From Ignavibacteria bacterium (GTDB taxonomy: Bacteria > Bacteroidota > Ignavibacteria > Kapaibacteriales > UBA4661): 64,000 nucleotides of DNA. Where the stretch lies: assembly GCA_014654705.1 (NCBI GenBank), contig JACVZY010000003.1, forward strand, positions 35,083 to 99,082. The letters run 5' to 3'. The notes beneath the pieces are model-generated. The model made no database searches, was not told where the DNA came from, and worked only from the letters and a program-made list of their open reading frames with translations. The position numbers and the translations under genes are program-made. Below are positions 19,641 to 33,510 of the stretch, in pieces; position 1 is the stretch's first letter; every line of letters begins with the position of its first letter.

Positions 19641-19835
19641 ATGTCCACATTGCAATCCATACCGGAAACAGCTTCCACGCTTGATGCGCTGCGTATTGTC
19701 GCGGCGGAGTATGATGCTGCCGTAGCGGACTTGGTGAACAAATTGGCGAACTTTTGGCAGCGTTTCAGCATATTCTGGATTATTACAAAACGATTTTGTA
19801 GAGACTTTGCCTCGAAACTCAAAACAACAACGTAA
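19641..19835 (+). pseudogene. Small, possibly frameshifted ORF upstream of rpoC
   Basis: The frame starting at 19641 encodes 64 residues. Its first half (TLDALRIVAAEYDAAVADLV) looks like a helical protein, but the second half becomes Phe/Trp/Arg-rich and unnatural. In another forward frame the end reads GELLAAFQHILDYYKTIL then stop at about 19800, which looks more like a natural C-terminus. A single frameshift near 19735 would join the two. It may be a decayed small gene. No family is recognised. Confidence 0.3.
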
Positions 19836-19882
19836 AAAAATCACAATTCTCAATTCAAACACAAGCAGAGGGCATACATTAC

Positions 19883-24220
<4,338 letters not shown>

Positions 24221-24269
24221 TGCACGTGAACACAATCCGTGTTCCCTGTGCTGCATGAGTGAAAGAATA

Positions 24270-24312
24270 AAAGCCCCACGACCAGTATTGATGCGGTCGT
24301 GGGGCTTTTTGT
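24270..24312 (+). terminator. Bidirectional terminator between rpoC and the giant T9SS gene
   Basis: Arms AGCCCCACGACC (24272-24283) and GGTCGTGGGGCT (24295-24306) form a perfect GC-rich 12-bp stem followed by TTTT on the plus strand and by TTTTATTC on the minus strand. It sits between the converging rpoC and the minus-strand gene ending at 24367 and can serve both. Confidence 0.9.
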
Positions 24313-24366
24313 CTAAACAGTGAACAGCGCTCAAAATGAAAGAATCCCCATTTCAAGAAAAATCAC

Positions 24367-27300
24367 TCACCGAGCTACGATAATTTTTTGCGAGACCACG
24401 CCCGTACCTCCACGAAGCAGTACCGTATAGACACCGCTTGCAAGCCCATTGAGATTCAGACTTATTGTGTAGCTTCCGGCTTCTTGGAGCGGAAAACCGA
24501 GGCTTTGCAGCGTTTTTCCGGTAGCATCGCTGAGGCTAATTTCCGGCGACACTGCCTCCGCAAGCGTATAAGCTACTTCCACGGCTTCCCGTGCCGGATT
24601 GGGATTGACCGATAGCGTCATGCCCTTTGTCGGCGCGATGAGTCGCACCCCACCTGCCCGCGAAACCGATGCCGTGAACACCGTGTCTCGCGACGGTTCC
24701 ACAAAAATCTGCCGCCCAACGACGTTGGATAGAACATTCATAGATTCAAGGCGCAAGCGTGTCCGAACCGTATCACCTGCTACGACACGGCATTGCATCG
24801 TTGCCAGCTCTCTTTTCAGATTGGCAAATCGCCCCGTCACTTCTATTTGCGTTTCGCGTCCGGTGCTGTCACTACGACGTAAGGTGCGTACACCAGACTG
24901 TCCTTCTATCGGCACCAGCACGTTCCTGTCGAAGCTCACAATAGCGCGCCACTCGGATTCTGCGGAGGTAACGAGCTTTTCCACATTTCCCGAATCAAGT
25001 ACAATGGAAACAGTCACCAAAGTCCCCGGCGGCAGATTGTCGGCGCTCGGTCGCGCACCAAAGCGCACCACGATATCGTCCGTTGTTGGCAGTCGGGCAA
25101 TCGTATTGAGGGAAATAACTGCCTCATCGCTTACACCCGCTTGCGTTTCTTCGTATCCTTTGAGCGCCAATCCGCCACTGATATCACCTTCACGCAATGC
25201 CAAGCAGGAATACGCGACCACCGCCGTATCGTTCACGCCCACTTGCCGGCGAGTGCTCTCTGCAAAGCCGAATACTGCATCGGAAGGGCTTTTTGCTGTC
25301 TCCAATGTGATTGTTTTTTGCCAACGATTGATAACGTTCAGCGCACCAACAATACGTCTGCCGACGGCAACCGTGTCCGGCAGCGCTGTTTGAATAAACA
25401 AGACCCCTGCCTTGCCCGTGAGCGTCGCGCTTGTCGTTTGCGAGGCAGGTAAGCCGGAAGCTCGGAAGCGCACGTGCAAACCTGCTTCTTTCGATTCACC
25501 CAACCGATTCACTGTGCGGGGTGCAAATGCGACAAGCACCTCCAAGCTCTCACCCGACTGTAAAACTCTGTTTTGAAGCGGCTCAAGAAGAGTATAATTC
25601 GTTTCTGCATTGTTCGTCAGAGTCACATCTTCGAGTGTCAGCGATACTTTTGTTTGGTTGGTCAGTACGATAGGCTGTGTACTGCTTTCGCCCAGCACAG
25701 TACGGGGAAATGCAGCAAAAGAAAGCGCTATCTCCGCCGTGCCGGAAGCTGTGGTGAAGCGCCACACCGAAGACCACGCGCCCACACCGCCGCCGTTGAC
25801 CGCCCGTACTCGCCAGTAGTACGTCCTGAGCGGCTCCAAGCCCCTAATTGAAGCCTCCGCAGAAGCAGTCGTTATCTCTGCCACCAGACTTGCGAAACTC
25901 GTATCCAAGGCGATATGCGTCTCGTACGACACCGTGCGCACATTCCCTTCGGCAGTTGGCGGAATGGCTGCCCAGCGCACGGTGGCGAGAGTGGAAATAT
26001 TGATGCTTTCATTCAACGGAAACACCAAACGAACGATGTCAGTAGGAGCAAGTGGCGGTGCGATGCTGAGTGTAATACTCGCCGTTGTGAGCGCAAGACC
26101 GGGAAAGCTGTTGGAAACTGCTCTGCAAACATAGTTGCCTGCATCGCTAGGGCGCACAAAGGGAAAAACAAGCAGAGAATCAAGCGATGCCGACCGAACT
26201 TCTTCGCCATTCTTGAGCCATTGGTACGAAACTCGTCTGCCCGCTAGACGAGGGTTCAGCGTAAAACGACTTTCAAGCGGTACGTTTTTCACGATGCCTG
26301 CTTCGCCAAGACTGTCTTGCGGTGCATAGCTGATTCCGCGTACACCCGCGTTTGGCTCTAAAGCAGCAAAATCAAGTTTGTTGCGCTCTACGGCAAATTT
26401 TGTCAGGCGTTTGAGAGCGCTCATGTCCGCCAATTCCTCAAGGCGATTGCCTGCCACGTTTACTTCTTCCAGCAAATTCAGGCTTGCAAGCGAAGCAGGT
26501 AATGAGCCTGAAAAACGGTTATCGGCAAGCACAAGCCTTCGCAACAGTGGAAAAAGACTCATCTGTGGGGGAATTGCGCCCTCCAAGGCGTTGCTCGAAA
26601 GGTCAAGCTCCTCTAATGCCGTAGCATCTGCTTGGGTTCGCGCACCTTGCGTCAACCGCTTTGTCGTTTGTGTTGTGTTGCCAAGCTCTAAACGCCCTGC
26701 GAAGCGATTCCGCGATAGATTGATGCTGCGCAGTTGTGGCAACAGTAACACCGATGGCGGAATAGAGCCGGAAAGCGCATTATTGCTCAAGTCGAGCCGT
26801 TCCAATGCCTTCCAGTCCTCAAGGAACGACGGCAATGTGCCTTCGATAAAACAGGAATTGAGAATCAGCGTTTTGAGGCTCGTGAGTTGCCGGAGCGTGT
26901 CGGGAAGCGCTCCCACAAGCGTTGCGCCCGTGACGGCAATACCCGTTACTCGCCCTTGCTCTATTGTAGTGCCTCGCCAGCGCTCCATCGGAATTGTGGA
27001 GAGCCAGTCAATATGGGCGTTAGAAGCGTTATTCGTGCGCTCTGCCCACACCCGCGCAGCTTCTCGGAGCGTCAGAGAATCCACTTGAAGCGGCGTGTAG
27101 TATGTCAGTCGTGCGGATGAGGTCGCCACGCCATTTACCGTCAGCACTTGCACTTGTCCGCTTGCTCCCGCACCAAGCGTCAGGACAACTTGATTCGGGG
27201 AAAGCGAAACAACCCGTGCGGCAAGCACACCGCCCACATACCCCACCAACGACGAATCAAGATTTGCGCCGCTTACGGTAATAGTGGTGCCCTTGCTGCC

Positions 27301-30300
27301 GACCTTCGGCGTAAAATCCATAATGCGTGGCGAGCGCACCGTTGCTTGCGTAGGAACAAACGTAAAAAATGAATCGGTAAGTAACGTACTTGTAGAAATG
27401 CCGCCTTCGCTTTGTACGGACACGATGCCGCTTCCACGCTCACGCTGCGGCGCGATGACAGTGATTTGCGAGGGAGAATCAATCGTGAAGCGGCTTGTGT
27501 TCACGCCGCCCAGAGTAACGCTGGTAACAATTTGAAAATTCATACCCGTCAGAATAACCGCCGTACCGCTTGTGGCGGCTCGCGGCACAAAACTGGTGAG
27601 AACAGGAGCAGGTGGCGCAAAGTCATTAGCAGATTCGGCACGCCCCGTGGATCCTTGCACGACCACTTTCCCGCGAGAGCGCACCGCCCCTGCCACCGCA
27701 CTGATGCGACTGTCGCTGTCAATCGTGAACAGCGCACTCACACCCGCAATGGTGACAGTCGTTGCGCCCAAAAATCCTGCGCCGCTCAATACAACGGGCG
27801 TTCCGGCAAAACCGACCGCAGGCGAAAAACTTATTAGTGCCGCTCGCTCGGTGATGGGAATAAGAACGGACGATGTCGTCTCTCCAAAAGGCGTAGCAAG
27901 GCTTACCGATGCAGGCGACGACACAATACTTGCCGGAACGCGCACCCGTAGTTGCTTTGCCGTTGTATCGAGTATTTCGGCGGCAATGCCACCGACACGC
28001 ACGTCCCTTGTTTTGAGAAGATTTGTCCCCCTAATGCTCAGACTTGCGCCCGTGGTAACGGCACGCTCCGCAAAGCCTGTAATGGTCGGTGCTCCCTCGA
28101 AACTAAACTCTTGGGGTGCTGTTGCCGAGCCGCTTCGTGTGCGTACAGTCAATGCTCCACTGGTGCCGCCTGCGCTAACGGTTGCCGTGATTTGCCCCGC
28201 TGTCTCAACGCTGACAGACGACGCCGACACACCACCAAAAAAAACCTCTGCCGGAGTGCTAAAATTCGTACCCTGAATCACCACACGACCGCCTGCGCCA
28301 GCAGAACTCGGCGCAAAGTCGGTAATCGTCGGTGGAAGCAGATAGGTAAAGCGTTGCTGCGATTCAACGCTTCCATAGACCGTTGCCACCTGAACGCTGC
28401 CCGTTGCGCCATCGGCAACCACTGCTTGCAGTTCGGCGGAAGAAATGACGCGCACTGAAGCTGCCGTCACGCCACCGAACATCACCGTCGCGCTTGTCGT
28501 AAAATTCGTGCCCGTGATGCTGACCACTGTTCCGGTTGTACCGGATTCCGGTGTGAAGCTGCTGATGGTGGGCGGTGCATTTGCGCCCAAGGCAAACACG
28601 CCGTTCAAAAAGCTACTTTGGGTCAAGGGTAAACTCACGATTGTTGTTGTGCTGACAGTTGCCGCCCCCACGCCCACAAACACACCGGCGGGCGAATCAG
28701 AGCGGGCTACGCTACTGAGCGCGGTAAGCGGAGAAGTGGGACGAAGACCGATTTGCACGTGTGCAAGCGCACCGCTCACAAGGCGTGTTTCCCAGTATCC
28801 CACTCCTGTCAGTAGGGAAATGTTCTCGCCCACACTGCCGCTCACTTGGGCATTGAATGCTTGTGCCTGCACGATAGCGCCTTCACTGCCGCTCGCAGGT
28901 GCGATGAGCGAAAGAGGAAGATAGGCAGAACCTTGTCCCGTCGGGAAAAGATATTCTTGGGTATTGCTTGGGGACGAATTAGGCGGAAGAACGCGCTGCA
29001 CCGCACCCTCAACGAAAGATTGCCGCGAACCGCCCACAACAGCATCAGTGCCGATTGCAGTTAAGCGAAGAAAATTATTGGATGATGCTATGACCGTGCC
29101 GTTTGTCAAGATAATGCTTCCCGTCAGGGCGACAGGCGTACCGAGTGCAAGCCGAGCGCCGGAGCGATTCAGAGTAATGCTGCGTAAGCGACCGATAGTA
29201 CCCAAAGTGGGAAGACTTGGCGACGTAATGTTCAGTGTTCCAATGATTGTTCCGCTGCCCTCAATGTTCACCGTTCCAGCGGCATCATCAGCAAATCGTC
29301 CCGATAATGCCACGTCGCCTGCAAGCCGTAGCGTAGCGGCATTAGTATTGCAAAGAGCATTGGCGCGAAGCGAAAAAGCAGTGGTAATGCTTTTGCTACC
29401 ACCGAGGCGCACGCCACCACTATTGTCGATGACGACGCTTGCGGTAGTCATCAGGCTTGGAAATTCGACGGTGCTTGCAATAGTCGGCTGCGTACCGACG
29501 TAGGTGAGAAGCGCCCTCTCACCAAGCCAGCGAATGGGCGCGGTCGTAACCGAAGCATTATCTTGCAAGGTGAGCGCCCCACCAATCTGCACTGTTCCTT
29601 GATTCTGAAGTATTACCCCACCTGCGATAGCGAGTGTTGCACCTGTTTCTACGGTAAGCATTCCGCCGCTCACCACCGTCAACGAGCTTTGCAGTTGAGC
29701 GGTCTTTGCGGGGCGCACAATAAATTCTGCCGGAATCGCCATACTGAGTGGTGCGACTGCTGTTCCAGCAGGGTCGGCATTCCATGAAGAACGCTCGGCG
29801 GCATCACCGGAGATGTAATAAAAGGGACCGTTGACATTGATACTCACGGTCGTTGTGGCAGTGAAGCCGAGCGCATCAGTGATGGTGAGGGAATAAACGG
29901 CATTCGTAGCCAGCGTAAAGGAGGGCAGATTCGCGGTCGTGGAGGACAAACCGACAGCAGGTGACCACGCATAACTGAAGGGGGTAGTGCCTCCAAAAAC
30001 TGTGTAGGCGCTTGGCTGCATTGGGGTCGTGGTATTGGGTAGTCCATAGACGGTGCTGCCCATCATCTCCGGCGTGAAGCGAACAAGGATGCTACCGCTC
30101 ACGGTATCGCGCTCTTGGGCGAGGCGATAGTTCACGCGGTCGGTGAAGCCTTGCGGCACGAAATTGGGGCTGAGTGGTGTGTATTGAAGGCTTTGACCGC
30201 TCACCGAAACGGTAGCCAGAGCCGCACCACCATTCGTGCCATTCAAAAGAACATTGACGGGAAAGGACGACGAAAGTTGACCGATGCTCCGCAGAATGGA

Positions 30301-33300
30301 CGGCGTATATGCGGACGGAGTGCGCGGAGAGGTGAAAACAGTGTTGTTTTGGTTGGCAGACTCTACGGCATCGCCGAACATATTGACCATGACAGCATCG
30401 AGACGGCTTGGACTGCCGTCGGGTGTCGTGAGACCATCGTAATCATTGAATTTCCAATAGCCGAAAAGATTTGCTCTGCCTTGCGGACCGTTTTGCATAT
30501 CTGCTCTCTCAGGTAACTCCACTCCCCGTTGGCGATTGATGATTTCCGGCGAAAGAGCCACTTTCCATAGGCGTACTTCGTCCAGCAAACCAGTATAAAA
30601 AAACTGGGAAGAACTGAGCGACGGACCAAAGGCACCAAACGTTATCGGTCCGCTTTGCAGACCGTTGCCACTGAGGTCAGTTTCCGGCGGAATAATCATG
30701 GAAGCATCGGCAACGCCGTCAATGTACATAGTGATGATCGTTCTATTCCGCACGACAGCGACGTGATGCCAAGCGCCATCGGTGAGATCTTTTGAAGAGT
30801 TGATATTCAGATTGATGCCGCCACCGTTTCTGCCGTTAATTTCAAAGAAGAGTTTGCCTCTATTGGGCGTATTGGCAGCAAATCCGAGCGTCCACCAGCG
30901 TGAGGCAGCGCCACCTTGATTCCAGCGCGAGGTAAGCAGTGCCGATGCGCCGTCGGAGGGGGGCGGAGGATTGGAAGAATTAAACAGGCATTCAATCGTG
31001 AAATCTTGCGTTCCGAAATCCGTAAGCGAAGAAGGAGGAACGCGGAGCGATTGAGCGGCGATATTGCCACCAAAACGCAGATAGGAACCGAAGCCAGTGC
31101 GGAGGGGAAATTCGGGGGTGGGTTGGAGTTTGAGAAGAAATCCGTCATTCGCACCATTTCTTGATACATCATACCCATTGAGAACAGGTGTCGCTCCATT
31201 TGTAGCTCCGCAAACATACACAGAATTTGATTGGTCTCTGAGTATTCCATATATTCTATCTGTCTGTAAACTGCCTACATAAGAAGAATAAAGCAATGCA
31301 CTGCGTCCAGCAATTTTAGTATCTAAAACAAAAAAAGCTCCATCAATACCTCCTGCCAGTGATGCTTGAAGAGCTCCGGGGGTAGTTGGAAAGGTATCAT
31401 CTGCTTCTCCGGCACAGTAAATAACGCCATCATTATTTGCCACGAGATCATTTACCCCAAAACTTGGTAACGTATTAAAATAGGAGCAATACCGAAGGCT
31501 TGCCGCATTTGAAAGAGCAGGATCAAAACGAGCAATAAAATTGATATTCTGAACGGTAAATTGCGTTTGGTATGCAGTAGGCGTAAGCATAAGACCTAGA
31601 CCGCCGTGTGTTGCACCGATAATATAAATCGTTCCGTTTGCATCAACCGTTCCCTTGACATATCGGTCTAACCCTGTTCCCCCAAAGTACGATAGATAGA
31701 GCATATCGGCAGTTCCATTTCCGGAAGGAGTCAATTTCCCTACTATCGCATCCAAGTTGTTGTATGTTCCGTCATAGGCATTAGCAGTGCAAACTAACCC
31801 TGCGCCTGTAGCTTCACCCCAAAAAAAGATTGCTCCTGTTCCATCAGTGCCGACACCGCCGCAAACCTCAGAATTACTTCCGCCAACATACGTTGAATAC
31901 AATAAACTTCCCGCTCCTAAGTTCGGATCAATTTTTGCCAAAACAATATCGTTATTTCCACCGGCAAGAGGTTGATATGCAATGGGCGGATTTGCCGTGG
32001 GAGTCGTTGGAAAACCACCACCATCAGAAGTTCCACCGATATAGATTATGCCATTATTATCAACAGCCATGCCATTAACTTCATCGCTACCCGCAGCACC
32101 GAGATATGTTCCATAATCTAAAGATGAACCGGAAGAATTGAGTTTGATAATGGTCATATCATTCAACAGATTATAGGTCGCATCAAATGGAATCATAGTC
32201 GGGAAATCTGCAGAAAGCGTGATTCCACCAATATAGATATTTCCACTTGCGTCAACACACAGTGCTGTCGGAGTGTCATTCCCGCTACCGCCAATATATG
32301 TGGCGAAGCGGAGTGAACGACCATCACCACTAAATTTTCCAACAAACATATCCGACCCTCCGTTGAACGTAGCGTCATAAACACCAGATACCGAGGCAGG
32401 AAAAGTAGCATTCCCTGTAATCCCTGTAGCAATAATATCCCCATTGGCAGCGAAAGCAATTTTTCTAATATCGTCGCTCCCCGTCCCTCCAATATACGTC
32501 CCCCACACAAGCGGGTCTATCACTAGCGGCAGCGTGGGGTCGTAAGCACCGAGAGCGAAAGAGAAGTTTTGAGTTTTGGGTTGTGAGTTGTGAATGCTCT
32601 TAGTTGTAAAGCGGCACGGTATCTGCTCTCGTCGCCCATTTTTCATTTGGTACGCATACAATTTCCCATGCAGAAGCTCGCCAACGCTCGTTTGCAGCAC
32701 CAAATCGCCTGTGTTATTCACCCGCACGTCGTCCGCGCCGTCGAACTCAAGCGCAATCTGGCTTGCGTCTGCGCCCGGCGCAAGAATCATGTCGTACCGC
32801 ACCTGTGCGCCGTCGAAATAGACCCGTGCCGAAATACCGTCGTAAAGATTATCAAGACGCACTTCGGCATAACTCGGTACATTGGATGCCCATTTTGAGC
32901 GGTCGTTGCCGATGAAATAATTGAAGTACGGCGTTTGTTTCTCTATGCCCCGCGCGTGTGATGTTTGCTTGCTTCCAGCAAAATTCATCTTTACAACATG
33001 ACCCTGCAAAGGCGGCAACGTATCTGCCGGAGCGGTGGGGACGGAAGCGGAGCGGTTACCGTTCTCGTGGTTGGTATGCACGTCATAGACCAAGCCTTTA
33101 TCTGTTATCCAGACGTTCATACCGCCCAAACGAGCCAAATAGCGAGCGTCTTTATCCCATTGCCCTTTGTTTTCGATGAAGACAGGAGCTGCCGTGGTGC
33201 TACCGTGCAGAGTTTGATGGGCATACAAGGGCTTGAAAGAAGATTCCGCGGCATGTGAAGACAGGCTCTGAGCCATTACAAACACAGGGGTGAGTGCGAC

Positions 33301-33330
33301 AACAATAAACAGGAAAAATAAACGGGGCAT
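24367..33330 (-). CDS. Giant multidomain T9SS-secreted surface protein
   Basis: A 2987-residue exported protein. Approximate order: signal peptide (1-20); an N-terminal domain (IENKGQWDKDARYLARLGG) that commonly precedes SBBP repeats; seven or so SBBP beta-propeller repeats (about 280-740, pattern YIGGxGxD..GNIYIxG); a LamG-like domain (750-910, GAWHHVAVVRN); a PKD-like segment (1100-1165); six or so IPT/TIG Ig-like repeats (1585-2075); a leucine-rich repeat block (2140-2345); an Ig-like domain (2360-2420, SDAGNYVCRA); a fibronectin III domain (2445-2530); a cohesin-like region; and a type A T9SS sorting domain (2903-2987, VNPNPA..GVYTVLLRGG). The start has GGAG about 9 bases upstream. It is probably a surface adhesin or matrix protein; the ligand is unknown. 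Confidence 0.92.
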   Translation of the reverse strand: MPRLFFLFIVVALTPVFVMAQSLSSHAAESSFKPLYAHQTLHGSTTAAPVFIENKGQWDKDARYLARLGGMNVWITDKGLVYDVHTNHENGNRSASVPTAPADTLPPLQGHVVKMNFAGSKQTSHARGIEKQTPYFNYFIGNDRSKWASNVPSYAEVRLDNLYDGISARVYFDGAQVRYDMILAPGADASQIALEFDGADDVRVNNTGDLVLQTSVGELLHGKLYAYQMKNGRREQIPCRFTTKSIHNSQPKTQNFSFALGAYDPTLPLVIDPLVWGTYIGGTGSDDIRKIAFAANGDIIATGITGNATFPASVSGVYDATFNGGSDMFVGKFSGDGRSLRFATYIGGSGNDTPTALCVDASGNIYIGGITLSADFPTMIPFDATYNLLNDMTIIKLNSSGSSLDYGTYLGAAGSDEVNGMAVDNNGIIYIGGTSDGGGFPTTPTANPPIAYQPLAGGNNDIVLAKIDPNLGAGSLLYSTYVGGSNSEVCGGVGTDGTGAIFFWGEATGAGLVCTANAYDGTYNNLDAIVGKLTPSGNGTADMLYLSYFGGTGLDRYVKGTVDANGTIYIIGATHGGLGLMLTPTAYQTQFTVQNINFIARFDPALSNAASLRYCSYFNTLPSFGVNDLVANNDGVIYCAGEADDTFPTTPGALQASLAGGIDGAFFVLDTKIAGRSALLYSSYVGSLQTDRIYGILRDQSNSVYVCGATNGATPVLNGYDVSRNGANDGFLLKLQPTPEFPLRTGFGSYLRFGGNIAAQSLRVPPSSLTDFGTQDFTIECLFNSSNPPPPSDGASALLTSRWNQGGAASRWWTLGFAANTPNRGKLFFEINGRNGGGINLNINSSKDLTDGAWHHVAVVRNRTIITMYIDGVADASMIIPPETDLSGNGLQSGPITFGAFGPSLSSSQFFYTGLLDEVRLWKVALSPEIINRQRGVELPERADMQNGPQGRANLFGYWKFNDYDGLTTPDGSPSRLDAVMVNMFGDAVESANQNNTVFTSPRTPSAYTPSILRSIGQLSSSFPVNVLLNGTNGGAALATVSVSGQSLQYTPLSPNFVPQGFTDRVNYRLAQERDTVSGSILVRFTPEMMGSTVYGLPNTTTPMQPSAYTVFGGTTPFSYAWSPAVGLSSTTANLPSFTLATNAVYSLTITDALGFTATTTVSINVNGPFYYISGDAAERSSWNADPAGTAVAPLSMAIPAEFIVRPAKTAQLQSSLTVVSGGMLTVETGATLAIAGGVILQNQGTVQIGGALTLQDNASVTTAPIRWLGERALLTYVGTQPTIASTVEFPSLMTTASVVIDNSGGVRLGGSKSITTAFSLRANALCNTNAATLRLAGDVALSGRFADDAAGTVNIEGSGTIIGTLNITSPSLPTLGTIGRLRSITLNRSGARLALGTPVALTGSIILTNGTVIASSNNFLRLTAIGTDAVVGGSRQSFVEGAVQRVLPPNSSPSNTQEYLFPTGQGSAYLPLSLIAPASGSEGAIVQAQAFNAQVSGSVGENISLLTGVGYWETRLVSGALAHVQIGLRPTSPLTALSSVARSDSPAGVFVGVGAATVSTTTIVSLPLTQSSFLNGVFALGANAPPTISSFTPESGTTGTVVSITGTNFTTSATVMFGGVTAASVRVISSAELQAVVADGATGSVQVATVYGSVESQQRFTYLLPPTITDFAPSSAGAGGRVVIQGTNFSTPAEVFFGGVSASSVSVETAGQITATVSAGGTSGALTVRTRSGSATAPQEFSFEGAPTITGFAERAVTTGASLSIRGTNLLKTRDVRVGGIAAEILDTTAKQLRVRVPASIVSSPASVSLATPFGETTSSVLIPITERAALISFSPAVGFAGTPVVLSGAGFLGATTVTIAGVSALFTIDSDSRISAVAGAVRSRGKVVVQGSTGRAESANDFAPPAPVLTSFVPRAATSGTAVILTGMNFQIVTSVTLGGVNTSRFTIDSPSQITVIAPQRERGSGIVSVQSEGGISTSTLLTDSFFTFVPTQATVRSPRIMDFTPKVGSKGTTITVSGANLDSSLVGYVGGVLAARVVSLSPNQVVLTLGAGASGQVQVLTVNGVATSSARLTYYTPLQVDSLTLREAARVWAERTNNASNAHIDWLSTIPMERWRGTTIEQGRVTGIAVTGATLVGALPDTLRQLTSLKTLILNSCFIEGTLPSFLEDWKALERLDLSNNALSGSIPPSVLLLPQLRSINLSRNRFAGRLELGNTTQTTKRLTQGARTQADATALEELDLSSNALEGAIPPQMSLFPLLRRLVLADNRFSGSLPASLASLNLLEEVNVAGNRLEELADMSALKRLTKFAVERNKLDFAALEPNAGVRGISYAPQDSLGEAGIVKNVPLESRFTLNPRLAGRRVSYQWLKNGEEVRSASLDSLLVFPFVRPSDAGNYVCRAVSNSFPGLALTTASITLSIAPPLAPTDIVRLVFPLNESINISTLATVRWAAIPPTAEGNVRTVSYETHIALDTSFASLVAEITTASAEASIRGLEPLRTYYWRVRAVNGGGVGAWSSVWRFTTASGTAEIALSFAAFPRTVLGESSTQPIVLTNQTKVSLTLEDVTLTNNAETNYTLLEPLQNRVLQSGESLEVLVAFAPRTVNRLGESKEAGLHVRFRASGLPASQTTSATLTGKAGVLFIQTALPDTVAVGRRIVGALNVINRWQKTITLETAKSPSDAVFGFAESTRRQVGVNDTAVVAYSCLALREGDISGGLALKGYEETQAGVSDEAVISLNTIARLPTTDDIVVRFGARPSADNLPPGTLVTVSIVLDSGNVEKLVTSAESEWRAIVSFDRNVLVPIEGQSGVRTLRRSDSTGRETQIEVTGRFANLKRELATMQCRVVAGDTVRTRLRLESMNVLSNVVGRQIFVEPSRDTVFTASVSRAGGVRLIAPTKGMTLSVNPNPAREAVEVAYTLAEAVSPEISLSDATGKTLQSLGFPLQEAGSYTISLNLNGLASGVYTVLLRGGTGVVSQKIIVAR

Positions 33331-33510
33331 AATGAAACTCCACGAGGTACAAGGAAATAAGAACTATCATCGGCGAGGGGGTGAGGCAATAATGTATCGC
33401 AAGCGCTAAATTTACTCTTTCTACCCGTTCTGTCCAAGTTTTTGCAGCCTTTTTGAAGCCCTGTTTTTTGCACAGAGGTGCTTTTATTTGTTGAACGGGG
33501 ACACGCTTTT

